DNA from: Halapricum salinum
GTDB taxonomy: Archaea > Halobacteriota > Halobacteria > Halobacteriales > Haloarculaceae
Reading direction: 5' to 3'
Assembly: GCF_004799665.1 (NCBI RefSeq)
Contig: NZ_CP031310.1
Span: forward strand, 1,356,887-1,420,886
DNA length: 64,000 bases
Shown here: piece after piece, positions 16,304 to 25,190 of the stretch
Layout of the letters: each line of letters opens with the position of its first letter
Numbering within the stretch: the stretch's first letter is position 1
Translations under genes and position numbers: made by a program
The notes under the pieces: model-generated
Told to the model about the DNA's origin: nothing
Databases searched by the model: none
What the model saw: only the letters and a program-made list of their open reading frames with translations

Positions 16304-16456
16304 ATGGGTAAGAAATCGAAGGGCAAGAAAAAGCGCCTGGCAAAGCTAGAGCGCCAGAACAGCCGCGTCCCGGCCTGGGTCGTCATGAAGACCGACCGCG
16401 ACGTCCAGCGCAACGCAAAGCGTCGCCACTGGCGGCGGAGTGACACCGACGAATAA
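16304..16456 (+). CDS. rpl39e: Large-subunit ribosomal protein L39e
   Basis: 50 residues, the normal size. [16 protein letters not shown], then [26 protein letters not shown] is the full family consensus. It lines the exit tunnel of the archaeal ribosome. It is first in an operon; its stop overlaps the L31e start by one base (TAATG). A TATA-like ATTTAAGC at 16272-16279 lies about 28 bp upstream. Confidence 0.97.
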   Translation: MGKKSKGKKKRLAKLERQNSRVPAWVVMKTDRDVQRNAKRRHWRRSDTDE

Positions 16457-16734
16457 TGAGTTCCAGTGATTTCGAGGAGCGAGTCGTCACCGTCCCGCTC
16501 CGCGACGCCAAAGCAGCGCCCAAACAGGAGCGAGCCGACAAGGCGATGAAGATCATGCGCGAGCACCTCGCAAAGCAGTTCGCCGTCTCCGAGGACGCCG
16601 TCCGACTCGACCCCTCGCTGAACGAGGCGGTCTGGTCGCGCAGTCGGTCGAAGCCGCCGAGCAAGCTTCGCGTTCGCGCCGCTCGCTTCGAGGAAGAGGG
16701 CGAAGCGATCGTCGAAGCAGAACCGGCCGAGTAG
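16456..16734 (+). CDS. rpl31e: Large-subunit ribosomal protein L31e
   Basis: 92 residues. [24 protein letters not shown], then [25 protein letters not shown] match L31e along the full length; the acidic tail ([14 protein letters not shown]) is a haloarchaeal adaptation. It sits near the tunnel exit where nascent-chain factors bind. It is translationally coupled to L39e and precedes aIF6 by only four bases. Confidence 0.97.
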   Translation: MSSSDFEERVVTVPLRDAKAAPKQERADKAMKIMREHLAKQFAVSEDAVRLDPSLNEAVWSRSRSKPPSKLRVRAARFEEEGEAIVEAEPAE

Positions 16735-16738
16735 AGCG

Positions 16739-17401
16739 TTGCTCCGCGCTGCCTTCTCCGGATCGTCGTACGTCGGTGTCTTCGCTCGCACCACCGACGA
16801 CTGCCTGTTGATCCGGCCGGATCTGGACGACGACCTGCTGGAGACGCTGACCGACGCCCTCGAAGTGCCGGCTGTCGAGACAACCGTCGGCGGCTCCGGC
16901 ACGGTCGGCTCGCTAGCCACTGGCAACGAGAACGGCCTGCTGGTGAGCAGCCGCGTCAGGGACACCGAGCGCGAGCGGATCGCCGAGGTCGTCGATCTGC
17001 CCGTCGTCGAGTTGCCGGGCAAGATCAACGCCGCCGGCAACGTCGTGCTGGCGAACGATTCTGGCGCGTACGTTCACCGCGACCTGCCCCGCGAGGCCGT
17101 CCAGGCAGTGAAAGACGCACTCGACGTGCCGGTCGAGCGCGGCGACATCGCGGGCGTCGAAACCGTGGGTACGGCCGCAGTCGCGACCAACAGCGGCGTC
17201 CTCGCCCATCCGAAAGCGACCGACGCCGAACTCGACGCGCTCGAAGAGCTGCTCGACGTGCCCGCCGACATCGGAACGATCAATTACGGCGGACCGCTGG
17301 TCGGCTCGGGACTCGTGGCCAACGAAAACGGCTACGTCGCCGGTCAGGAGACGACCGGGCCCGAATTAGGGCGGATCGAGGACGCGCTCGGGTATATTTG
17401 A
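16739..17401 (+). CDS. eif6: Translation initiation factor aIF6 (eIF6 homologue)
   Basis: 220 residues from a TTG start at 16739-16741, chosen because the protein begins [15 protein letters not shown] as in other haloarchaeal aIF6. The five-fold internal repeats of the pentein fold are visible ([62 protein letters not shown]). It binds the 50S subunit and blocks premature joining. L39e-L31e-aIF6 is a conserved archaeal cluster, often followed by L18a and prefoldin; here it ends at aIF6 and converges with aspartate kinase. Confidence 0.95.
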   Translation: MLRAAFSGSSYVGVFARTTDDCLLIRPDLDDDLLETLTDALEVPAVETTVGGSGTVGSLATGNENGLLVSSRVRDTERERIAEVVDLPVVELPGKINAAGNVVLANDSGAYVHRDLPREAVQAVKDALDVPVERGDIAGVETVGTAAVATNSGVLAHPKATDAELDALEELLDVPADIGTINYGGPLVGSGLVANENGYVAGQETTGPELGRIEDALGYI

Positions 17402-17423
17402 GGACGGAAAACGACTCGCCGTT

Positions 17424-18602
17424 TTAGAATTTCTTCTGGACCAGTTGCAGCGCCTGCTCGCGGTCGTCCCAGGGGACGAACACCGAGACCGACGTCGCGG
17501 AGGTGATGACGTCGTAGATGTTGATGTGCGCATCCGAGAGGGGATCGACCACGCGTTTGACGTTGCCGGGCTGGTTCGGGAGTTCGCCGCCGGTAACCCG
17601 AACGACGGCGATTTCGTCTTCGACGGTCACAGACGAAAGGGTCTCGTCGTCGACGACCTTGTCGTGCAAGAGTGCTTCAACCTCGTCGGCCTTCGCCTGG
17701 TCGACGTAGAACGTCACCGAGTCCATTCCCGAGGAGTTGGCCTCGATGTTGATGCCCTCGTCGCCCAGTGCCGACGCGAGATTACCCAGGATGCCGGGGC
17801 TGTTTCGGATGGCCCGGCCGGCGATGGTCACGCAGGCCAGTTTCGTCTCTTCGAGGTCGATGAGGTTCTGGAACTGGCCCTCGATGGAGGTTCCCCCTGC
17901 GAGCAGGTCGCCCGTCTGGTAGTGGACGACCCGGACGCCGAGGTTGGCGTCCTTGTAGCTGAGCGCGGAGGGCGCGACGACTTCCGCGCCGCGGAAGGAT
18001 AGCGATCGGAGTTCGTCGACGGTGATCTCGCCGACGTTGCGCGCGCCTTCGACGACGCGGGGGTCGCCGGTCATGACGCCCTCGACGTCGGTGACGATCA
18101 CCACTTCGTCGGCGTCCATGTACTTGCCCAGCATGACAGCCGAGGTGTCCGAGCCGCCGCGGCCGAGCGTCGTGACGTTGCCCTGGTGGTCCTGAGCGAG
18201 GAAGCCAGTGATGACCGGGACGACATCGTTGAGTTGGCCGGCGAGCGCGTGGGTCCGCCGGGTCGTCTCCTCGACGTCGACTTCGCCGTACTCGTCGGTG
18301 ATGATCGGCCACTGCTCGCTGCCGGGTTCGAGGAAGACAGCCTCGATCCCGCGGGCGGCGAGTGCACCCTTGAGCATCCGGACGGAGGTTCGCTCGCCCA
18401 TCGAGACGATCTGGGCGCGGTCTTCCTCGGTGACGTCGTACTCGATCTCGCTGAGGAGGTCGTCAGTCGTGTTGCCCATCGCGCTCGCGACGACGGCGAT
18501 CTCGTGGCCCTGCTCGACGGCTTTGGCGATCGAATCCGCGGCTCGATTGATTCGGTCGCCGTTGCCGAGGCTCGTCCCGCCGAACTTCGCGACTACGCGC
18601 AT
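17424..18602 (-). CDS. lysC: Aspartate kinase
   Basis: 392 residues. The kinase domain opens with VVAKFGGTSLGNGDRI and has the LGRGGSDTSAVMLG nucleotide-binding motif near residue 148 and a VVIVTDVEGVMTGDPRVV segment. Two ACT regulatory domains follow from about residue 260 (GILGNLASALGDEGINIEANSSG, and PGNVKRVVDPLSDAHINIYD), implying feedback control by lysine, threonine or methionine. The enzyme phosphorylates aspartate, the first step to Met, Thr and Lys. The gene is monocistronic here and converges with aIF6. Confidence 0.93.
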   Translation of the reverse strand: MRVVAKFGGTSLGNGDRINRAADSIAKAVEQGHEIAVVASAMGNTTDDLLSEIEYDVTEEDRAQIVSMGERTSVRMLKGALAARGIEAVFLEPGSEQWPIITDEYGEVDVEETTRRTHALAGQLNDVVPVITGFLAQDHQGNVTTLGRGGSDTSAVMLGKYMDADEVVIVTDVEGVMTGDPRVVEGARNVGEITVDELRSLSFRGAEVVAPSALSYKDANLGVRVVHYQTGDLLAGGTSIEGQFQNLIDLEETKLACVTIAGRAIRNSPGILGNLASALGDEGINIEANSSGMDSVTFYVDQAKADEVEALLHDKVVDDETLSSVTVEDEIAVVRVTGGELPNQPGNVKRVVDPLSDAHINIYDVITSATSVSVFVPWDDREQALQLVQKKF

Positions 18603-18747
18603 GCTCTCACCTGTGCCGTGTGTGCGTCACTCATTATCCCGCCATATCGCGTCACGGGGAATAACTGTGTCCATTCGCCCCAACGACGTCGATTGGTTTC
18701 TCGCCACCGGGGGACGGTATAAGTAGGTGGGAGCCAACACCACGTGT

Positions 18748-19137
18748 ATGCAGATCAGGGACGCCGTCGAGGCCGACGCCAGCCACCTCGCCGATCTCAC
18801 CGATGCTCCACGAGACGTCATGCGAAACCTGATCCACGACCGCACGGTACGAGTCGCCGAGGACGACGAGGCGATCGTCGGATTCGTGAGCTTCGACGCC
18901 CGCGCCGAGACAGTCCACGTCACCCAGATCGAGGGCTCGGCCGACGCCTGCGAGCGACTGCTCGAAGAACCAGTCGGCTTCGCCGAGGGCGAGGGGATGG
19001 CCGTCGAACTACTCGTTCCCGAATCGAGTGAGACTGTTCGAGAAGCGGCACTCGACGCTGGCTTCGACGAGGAGGGAACCGGACCAGCTTTCGACGGCAT
19101 GCCGACAATCCGGTATCGACTGCAAACAGGGGGGTGA
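18748..19137 (+). CDS. GNAT-like N-acetyltransferase, short
   Basis: 129 residues from the ATG at 18748-18750. The start MQIRDAVEADASHLADLTD is a typical GNAT opening (IRxAxxxDxxxL), then a strand RVAEDDEAIVGFVSFDA, and a late EAALDAGFDEEGTGPAFDG. The canonical R/QxxGxG/A loop is not clear (FAEGEGMAVE occupies the position), so CoA binding is uncertain. A TATA box GGTATAAG at 18717-18724 is 26 bp upstream, consistent with leaderless expression. Confidence 0.7.
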   Translation: MQIRDAVEADASHLADLTDAPRDVMRNLIHDRTVRVAEDDEAIVGFVSFDARAETVHVTQIEGSADACERLLEEPVGFAEGEGMAVELLVPESSETVREAALDAGFDEEGTGPAFDGMPTIRYRLQTGG

Positions 19138-19577
19138 CGCAGGACAGCGGACTCGACGACACGCCGTAGCTCGACAGTAGCGGCGCGCGGTGGCGACTCG
19201 CTTGTGAGTCGACGGCGACGCGCGAGGTGTTCGTGAGTCGACGGCGAACGCTTGGAAGTGCTTGCTCTTCCAGTAGATGAGGAACGCAGCGAGCGGCGCG
19301 AGCGAGTAACGCAGTCGGCTGGGGAGGTTTGTGGCTGTCTATAGCGGTGCAGTCGTGGAAGTCACCAGCATACGGCGACTGCGTCGCCGTTTCCCCGCGA
19401 GCGGTGCGAGACGCGACCGAAGGTCGGGTCTCGATTGCGAACGGTGAGCGGAGCGAGCCGTGAGCGCTCTACCGAGCGCGAGCGGCCTTTTTCCCCACGT
19501 TTTTGCGTGAGAGTGGTCCGCCACGAGCCGGCAGGCTCGTGTGCGAGACCCGAACTCGCAAAAACGTGAGTGCCGGA
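19138..19577. repeat. Gene-free gap with modular 3' repeat element, copy C (about 19340-19577)
   Basis: No gene is visible. From the polC stop on the minus strand the modules are: CGTTTTTG, a long hairpin (CGAGCCTG/CAGGCTCG), linker CAAAAACGTGGGGAAAAAGG, a long GC-rich hairpin region, GGGGAAACGGC, and the hairpin ACGGCGAC/GTCGCCGT followed by ATGCTGG at 19367-19390. The GCAGGCCTGCCC module is missing or degenerate. Bases 19200-19250 hold a 15-bp direct repeat GTGAGTCGACGGCGA (19205-19219 and 19230-19244) and other GC-rich hairpins. Confidence 0.65.
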
Positions 19578-22500
19578 TTACATGAAGTCGGCAATCCCGC
19601 TCTGCTTGTTCTTGTCATTCTCGAACACCCGCTCGATCGAGCGTTCCAGAATCTCCAGACGCTGTTTGGTGTACTCCCGGCAGCCGAACTCCTCGGCGAC
19701 CTGGGTCGCGGTGTCGATGTACTTGTTGACCGAGCCCTCGTGGACGGTCAGATTCACCCGCCCACCGCACTCCCGACAGTCGCCGGTCAGCGGCACTCGT
19801 CGATAGCTCTCCCCGCAGTCGAGACAGCGTGTCTCCTGCCGGGAGAACGCCCGGAGGTTCCCGATCAGGTCCGGCAGGAAGTGATACTCGATGATCCGCT
19901 CGGCGACGTCGGTCTCGTCCACAGCACGAAGTTTCCGGGCGAGGGCGAGCTGGGCGTCCATCTTGTCCTCCATCGACCCGAGCGTCTTGTACGCCGACAG
20001 ATCCGGTCCCAGCGCGATGTCGCTCGTGTCGTGAGTGTGATCGAAGCCCGTGTACTCCTGGTCGGTCCCCAGCGTCTCCTCGGCGATGGTCATGACGTCC
20101 TCGACGTCCTCGGGATCGGCCATCTCGCGGGTCGCCTCGTAGAACTCCAGGGGGTACTCCCGCATGATGTCGACGTTGTGGGCCTCGTCGTCGATCTCGT
20201 TCGGGTCGATTCGCGAGGACATCACCAGGGGTGCGTCCATGCGACCACCTCGTTGATTGGGGAGGTACTTGCGGCTGAAGTTCAGCAGGCCGTCCATCAG
20301 CAACATCACGCAATCTTCGTCGCCGTCGCACTGCTTTTGAGATGTGTCATTCGCTATTAACGAATGCGTCTCTTCGACAGTGAGACAGTACGTGTGATCG
20401 ACAGCAGATTCGACATACTCGACAGTATCGATCTCGTCGACGAGATACTCACCCGATCCACCGTCGAAAACGCGGCGGCCGAGGGGTGTGATCTGTTCGA
20501 CGTGTTCTGCCAGACGCTGTCGCTTTCGCGTGAGATGAAGATCGACCAGCTCGTCGAACCGAACGGCATCGGTCGAGGAGATCGTAATCACGTATCCTTC
20601 CGCAGACATCGAATCGTCGTCAGCATCGTAGAAGTCGGGGAACTTCGAGGTGAGTGGAGCCGGATCTGTCTTCGTCACGCGACCATTAATCCCGAGGCGG
20701 GTGAGTAGCGCGAGTAACTCCTCTTTCAGCCCGCGACTGACAGTCGTCGCCGTGACTGTGAGGGAGTTTTTGTCGACCGATCCATCGCCACTGAAGTATC
20801 CACTGAGGTACGCGGCGACGATATGGTCTGGTGCGTCGAATAGACACGACGGCACACTCTTCTCTTCGGCGTGGACGCCACAGTCCAGCACCGTATCGAA
20901 AAAGACGCGAAGCAATCGACCAGAGACAGTGATTTTGGAATCGTTTTCGCGATACGGTGAAACGCCGAACTCCGATTCGAGCGTGTCGACAAAGAAGTCA
21001 CGTGCCTCAGATTCGACACCGGAAATCGTCATCTGGTGGATCGTCCCCTTTGGAGTCTGCTGTTCACGTGCGAATCCCTCAGCAGTGTAGTACCCCAGCA
21101 GTGTCGCGACGGACTCGTTTAGTGAAACGAATCGATCGATCTCGGTCCTATCACGCTTCATTCCGAGAACGACGTCGTCCGGTATCCGATCGACGACGGC
21201 ATCGAGCGAACCGAGAAGTTCCAGCAAGAACGCCGCAGGGAAACTCTCACGGTAGAGGTAGTTGCTGAGACGCTTCTTGCTAAGGTCGAAAAACGCAGCC
21301 GTACTCTTCAGTGGATAGAACGTTCCATCCCACTCGTCTGCGAGGACATCCTCGAAGAGCTGGTACAGGAAGTCCTTATCGAGCCCTTTGATCATCAATG
21401 ACTCATTGTCGACGGCCGGGGTTTCGAGGAATTCACGTAGCAGATCGAACCGATGGATGGACTCGGTCGAGAGTGCAGATCCCACGTCAGTCGGTGTAAC
21501 GAGACTGTCTGCAGAACTCAGGGAGGCGGCTTGCTTGGAACTGAGCTCTCCATCTTCGAAGACGTGCATCTCGTGATCCGGCGTCACGGTTACTTCGCGT
21601 CCGCTTCGTGTTTCGATCTGCACCATGTGTTTGGGTGCAGGATGTTTCGACACCGCCTGAACAGGTCGAGATTCGATCGTCCCGTCCTCGGCGAGCGATG
21701 GAACAGATACGTCGCCCTCGAGTTCATTCACGAGTGTTCCGAAGTCGTCCGCAGACACCTGCTCGACATCCAATCGGTCTTCGACGAACGATCGAATTTC
21801 GTCGTAGTGAGTCACCCCGTTCTCGTCTTTGTACCAGACCTTTGTCTCCGGATGGAAACAGTTCCGACGCTTGGCCGCGTGGAAGTACGGATGAGCATAT
21901 CCCACCGCGGCAGAGGTGAAACCTATCACTCTTCCGACCGTCGCGGCGCTGGTGTGAGGGGCCATCCCGAAGACCAGTTCCCCGACGAGGTCCTGGCGCT
22001 CGTCGAACTCGTAGAAGGCGTCGAGACCGTAGTACTCCGTCAGGAGGTCGTCGACGAAGTCTGCGGTCTTGAGCATGTGCTCGGCCGCGCCGTCCGAGAG
22101 GACGATGTCCTGAACCTTGAGTTCGACCAGCTGGTCGTCGTGGCGCAGCGGGTCGCCGTTGACGTCTTGCTCGTAGCCGAGCTGGCGGAACTGCTCGGCC
22201 GTGACGTCCAGTTCTTCGGGTCGAACCGACGTCACGGGCAGGTCGGTCATGTCGTAGCGAACCGTGCCGTCTTTGAACGCGCTGACGTCGTGTTTCGCCC
22301 GGAGAACTCCCTTCTCCATCGGCTCGGGGATTTTCTCTTCCGAGGAGAGTCCTTTGACGCCTTTCAGCACGTCGAAGGCCGCCTCGCGCTCGCCGACCGA
22401 CGCCATCGCGTCGCGGTAGGCCGCCTCGATGTCGAGGATTTTGTACTGGGTCGGACGGGCCAGCGTCTCACACCGCGGACACTCCGCACGCCCGGACTCG

Positions 22501-24698
22501 TCGGGTTCGGTCTCGGTCTCGCAGTCGGGACAGACGTACACCGCCTCGGCGACGCCGCCACAGTCGGGACAGCGCGCCTCGTGGGTATCCGTTCCACAGT
22601 CGACACAGCGCCGCCGGGCGACCTCGACCTCGACCAGGCCGGGTTGGTCCTGCATCGTCTCGGCGTGCTTGCCGGCTTTGGCGACGTCACGCTGAGAACC
22701 GCCAGCCTCGCCGATCGGATAGAGGGTGTGCACCGCCGGGGAGAGTTCGCGCTCCTCAGACTTCTCGGGGCGACCCATCCGGTTGCCGATCCGGGTCGGC
22801 GCGCGCTCGCGCACCCGAAACGGTGCGACCTCGTTGATCGCGACGATCGCGTTCTCGCCCTCCGCATAGGTGCGAGCACGCTCGGAGAGGTCGTCCCGGT
22901 CCCACTGGCGCTGGAGGGAGTCGTCGAATCCCAGCGACCGCGCCAGCGGCCGCCACTCCTCGACGACCAGCGTCTCCTCGGTCTGGGTGTGCGGGACCAG
23001 TAGCCGCTCCAGTGCCTCTCGAACCGAATCGGTCCGTGGTATGTGAAGGTCTGACGTTCCACTGGAAACAGAGGGGTCTGTGTCATCGAGCGTAGCGCCG
23101 TCAGTTGTCGCAATATCTGCAGATTCGATGGCTGTAGCTAGTTCACACGCCGCGTCGATAGAGATGTCGTGCCAGCAATAGGTGTATTTCGGGTGGAGTG
23201 GTGTGTCGTACTCGCCAGCCCACTGGAGGGCTTCCTCGGGAGTCGGGTCGTCGAGGTCCACATCTATCGTATCTTCCATCGCCTGGACGTCTGCGTCCGA
23301 CTGAGCGAACTCCTGGACCCACCACTCGACGGTGTAGGAGGCGGGTGCGAGCGGGTGGTTGTTCTCGACGAACTCGCCGTAGTTGACCAGGTACTCGCCC
23401 AGGTCGAGGATCTTCTCGACGCCGTTACGAACTTCGAGTGCTTCCTCGGGGTCGTCGATCCGGCGGACCTCTCCGTTGGCGAGTTTGACCGTGGGACCCT
23501 CGATAGAGTCGACCGGAATGACACCGGCGGCCTTCCCGGGCCGCTCGGTCTTGATCTGGGTCCCGGTCGCGAGAAAGTCGTCGACGAGGTGCATCGTCGC
23601 CGGATGGACGCCTGCCGTCGCGAAGCCGTGATTCCGTGAGCGGCCGTAGCGCAGTCGAAACCCACCCGCCTCGCTGGGGTGGCCGAACACTGGTCGGCCG
23701 GCGATGAGGTCTCTGAGATACTTCTTTGCCGGATCGACTCGCGGCGGGCCGTCGGGTTCGTCGGATTCGTCCCCCTCCGCTTCCGATGGAACCTCGTCCT
23801 CGGAGTCGTCTGGCGCTTCGTCCCCGTCGCCGTCTTCGGACGCGTGCTCGTCGTCTTTCCCGATCGTGCCGTCGATGAGGTCCTGCAGCCACGGCCAGTC
23901 GACCTCGTCGAGGTTCCGGGTATAGCGCTGGATCTTCGGGGCCTTCAGCGCGATCCCCTCAGCCATGACCAGACACATCCCGCCGCGGGCGGCGTTCGAG
24001 TCGACGCGTTCGAGGTCGCGATAGCCCGACACTTCCTCGTCGCCCGTCGCCTCCCCGTCGAGCATGATCGGCATGTGCTCGGCGATGAATTTGGACTCCT
24101 TTTCCTTCGGGGAGTACTGCAGCCCAGTCTCCTTGTCGTAGAGATCGATCTCCTCGGCGTAGCGACCGATCTCCTCGTCTCTGGCTTTGTACTGGCTCAT
24201 CCCGAGGAGTGCGCGTGCGTAGTCGGCGACGAGAACAGAGAGGGCCTGGGCAGTCCCCCCCGCAGATCGGATCGGCCCCGCGTAGTAGACGTTGACGAAC
24301 TCCGTCCCGTCGTCGTTCTGGAGGACTTCGACGCGGTCGATCCCCTCGATCGGGGCGGCGACGACACCCTCCGTCAGGAGGGCGACCGCGGTTCTGACTG
24401 CGCCCTCCACTTTGCCCGCTTTCGAGTCGTAGTCACCGACGCTGCCGTCGACGAAGTCCTCGACGAGTTCGAGCGCAGCCTCTTCCCGACTCATCTGCCC
24501 CTCTAATTCGCGCACGCGTTCGGCGACGCCGTCGATCCCGAGGATGTTCTCGACGCGGTCGGCCATGTCCCGTGCAGTCGGGATCTCGACCTCGGGTTCA
24601 GGGTCACCGCCGCGTTTGCGTGCGGCATTGGCGATTTCCATCGCCTCGTCGAGTCCGGATTCGAGCCGCTCGAAGTACCGCTCGTCCGCGTCTCTCAT
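19578..24698 (-). CDS. polC: DNA polymerase D (family D) large subunit DP2, interrupted by an intein
   Basis: 1706 residues including a 510-residue intein; the spliced protein is 1196. Seen in order: N-terminal DP2 region with YYAGPIRSAGGTAQALSVL and FGHPSEAGGFRLRYGRSRN; a zinc-ribbon region (CVDCG, CPDCGG, CPDCE, CPRCE); the double-psi barrel core; the catalytic segment AKRRN-CDGDEDC joined only after splicing; and the C-terminal CLDCG/CRECGG zinc knuckle. It is the catalytic subunit of replicative PolD with DP1 (encoded at 30.7-32.3 kb). The ATG at 24696-24698 overlaps the upstream PPC gene by four bases; a GTG nine bases earlier is possible. An acidic low-complexity insert (about residues 285-325) and a variable linker near 545-560 carry no known function. 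Confidence 0.95.
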   Translation of the reverse strand: MRDADERYFERLESGLDEAMEIANAARKRGGDPEPEVEIPTARDMADRVENILGIDGVAERVRELEGQMSREEAALELVEDFVDGSVGDYDSKAGKVEGAVRTAVALLTEGVVAAPIEGIDRVEVLQNDDGTEFVNVYYAGPIRSAGGTAQALSVLVADYARALLGMSQYKARDEEIGRYAEEIDLYDKETGLQYSPKEKESKFIAEHMPIMLDGEATGDEEVSGYRDLERVDSNAARGGMCLVMAEGIALKAPKIQRYTRNLDEVDWPWLQDLIDGTIGKDDEHASEDGDGDEAPDDSEDEVPSEAEGDESDEPDGPPRVDPAKKYLRDLIAGRPVFGHPSEAGGFRLRYGRSRNHGFATAGVHPATMHLVDDFLATGTQIKTERPGKAAGVIPVDSIEGPTVKLANGEVRRIDDPEEALEVRNGVEKILDLGEYLVNYGEFVENNHPLAPASYTVEWWVQEFAQSDADVQAMEDTIDVDLDDPTPEEALQWAGEYDTPLHPKYTYCWHDISIDAACELATAIESADIATTDGATLDDTDPSVSSGTSDLHIPRTDSVREALERLLVPHTQTEETLVVEEWRPLARSLGFDDSLQRQWDRDDLSERARTYAEGENAIVAINEVAPFRVRERAPTRIGNRMGRPEKSEERELSPAVHTLYPIGEAGGSQRDVAKAGKHAETMQDQPGLVEVEVARRRCVDCGTDTHEARCPDCGGVAEAVYVCPDCETETEPDESGRAECPRCETLARPTQYKILDIEAAYRDAMASVGEREAAFDVLKGVKGLSSEEKIPEPMEKGVLRAKHDVSAFKDGTVRYDMTDLPVTSVRPEELDVTAEQFRQLGYEQDVNGDPLRHDDQLVELKVQDIVLSDGAAEHMLKTADFVDDLLTEYYGLDAFYEFDERQDLVGELVFGMAPHTSAATVGRVIGFTSAAVGYAHPYFHAAKRRNCFHPETKVWYKDENGVTHYDEIRSFVEDRLDVEQVSADDFGTLVNELEGDVSVPSLAEDGTIESRPVQAVSKHPAPKHMVQIETRSGREVTVTPDHEMHVFEDGELSSKQAASLSSADSLVTPTDVGSALSTESIHRFDLLREFLETPAVDNESLMIKGLDKDFLYQLFEDVLADEWDGTFYPLKSTAAFFDLSKKRLSNYLYRESFPAAFLLELLGSLDAVVDRIPDDVVLGMKRDRTEIDRFVSLNESVATLLGYYTAEGFAREQQTPKGTIHQMTISGVESEARDFFVDTLESEFGVSPYRENDSKITVSGRLLRVFFDTVLDCGVHAEEKSVPSCLFDAPDHIVAAYLSGYFSGDGSVDKNSLTVTATTVSRGLKEELLALLTRLGINGRVTKTDPAPLTSKFPDFYDADDDSMSAEGYVITISSTDAVRFDELVDLHLTRKRQRLAEHVEQITPLGRRVFDGGSGEYLVDEIDTVEYVESAVDHTYCLTVEETHSLIANDTSQKQCDGDEDCVMLLMDGLLNFSRKYLPNQRGGRMDAPLVMSSRIDPNEIDDEAHNVDIMREYPLEFYEATREMADPEDVEDVMTIAEETLGTDQEYTGFDHTHDTSDIALGPDLSAYKTLGSMEDKMDAQLALARKLRAVDETDVAERIIEYHFLPDLIGNLRAFSRQETRCLDCGESYRRVPLTGDCRECGGRVNLTVHEGSVNKYIDTATQVAEEFGCREYTKQRLEILERSIERVFENDKNKQSGIADFM
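20331..21860 (-). mobile_element. Intein with LAGLIDADG homing endonuclease in PolD large subunit
   Basis: 510 codons, host residues 947-1456. It begins with Cys (CFHPETKVWYKD, block A) directly after host AKRRN. Block B is REVTVTPDHEMHVF with the TxxH motif. Two LAGLIDADG helices are visible, LLGYYTAEGFA (acidic residue Glu) and AAYLSGYFSGDGSV (Asp). The C-terminal part is VDHTYCLTVEETHSLIAND and it ends SQKQ before host Cys. It thus ends in Lys-Gln rather than His-Asn, as in Pyrococcus PolII inteins that have a terminal Gln and still splice. The insertion point is the PolD active-site segment, a classical intein site. Confidence 0.9.
23055..23080 (+). other. ORB-like motif inside polC coding region
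   Basis: TTCCACTGGAAAC followed by AGAGGGGT matches the haloarchaeal origin recognition box pattern seen at 27.1-27.8 kb (TTCCACnnGAAAC, then A/G-rich GGGGT). It is on the plus strand within the polC linker; the minus strand encodes DPSVSSGT. Function is inferred, not shown. Confidence 0.6.
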
Positions 24699-25117
24699 AG
24701 CGGCCACAGGTCGAGATCGGTCGTCTCGTCGTGTGCGCGTTCGAGTGAATCCTCGAACGTGCGGACGTACAGTTCACCCGCGAAGACCGTCGCGCTGTCG
24801 AGATGGCCGGCGACGGTCGAGCCGTCGGCCCGCGAGAGCGTCACGTGCGTGTGCGCGAACGGTTCTCCCTCCAGCAGCGAGACGTTGCCCACGCAGGAGG
24901 CGACTTCCAGTGGTTCGCCGAACCACTCGGGGAAGTACTCCTGTTCGGTCTGGTCGTAGTACCAGAGTTCCGCGTCCTGAACAGCGCCGAGGCCGACGAA
25001 GAAGGCCGCGTCGATCCCTTCCGCGCGTGCGAAGTCCTCGATCTGAGCGCGCCAGTCCTCGCCGTGTGAGAGACGGGCGACGAACTCGCGGGTGCCCTCG
25101 ACTTCGCGATAATCCAT
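24695..25117 (-). CDS. PPC (DUF296) domain protein
   Basis: 140 residues. The single domain has the PPC/DUF296 hallmarks: REFVARLSHGEDWRAQIEDFARAEGIDAAFFVGLGAVQDAELWYYD at the start, SCVGNVSLLEGEPFAHTHVTLSRADGSTVAGHL with the conserved HxH and GH, and TVFAGELYVRTF near the end. In plants the domain is fused to AT-hooks; in prokaryotes it stands alone as a trimer that may bind a metal or nucleotide. Its stop overlaps the polC start by four bases (ATGA), so both are in one operon, and a replication-linked role is an inference from this coupling. Confidence 0.85.
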   Translation of the reverse strand: MDYREVEGTREFVARLSHGEDWRAQIEDFARAEGIDAAFFVGLGAVQDAELWYYDQTEQEYFPEWFGEPLEVASCVGNVSLLEGEPFAHTHVTLSRADGSTVAGHLDSATVFAGELYVRTFEDSLERAHDETTDLDLWPL

Positions 25118-25190
25118 ACCCGAAGAGGATGGGGGCGAGCGACAAAATAGTTGCTAGTGATACCGGAATCGGACTGCCGAACGAGGTCGA

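Noticed and set aside
22421-22623. Second intein or zinc-finger insertion in polC
   Set aside because: The four CxxC pairs here belong to the normal zinc-ribbon region of DP2; no intein blocks A or B are seen.
21453-23003. 516-residue open frame antisense to polC
   Set aside because: It runs opposite to the well-supported DP2 and intein sequence, shows only Arg/Val/Gly/Asp-rich composition expected from reverse reading of GC-rich codons, and has no motif.
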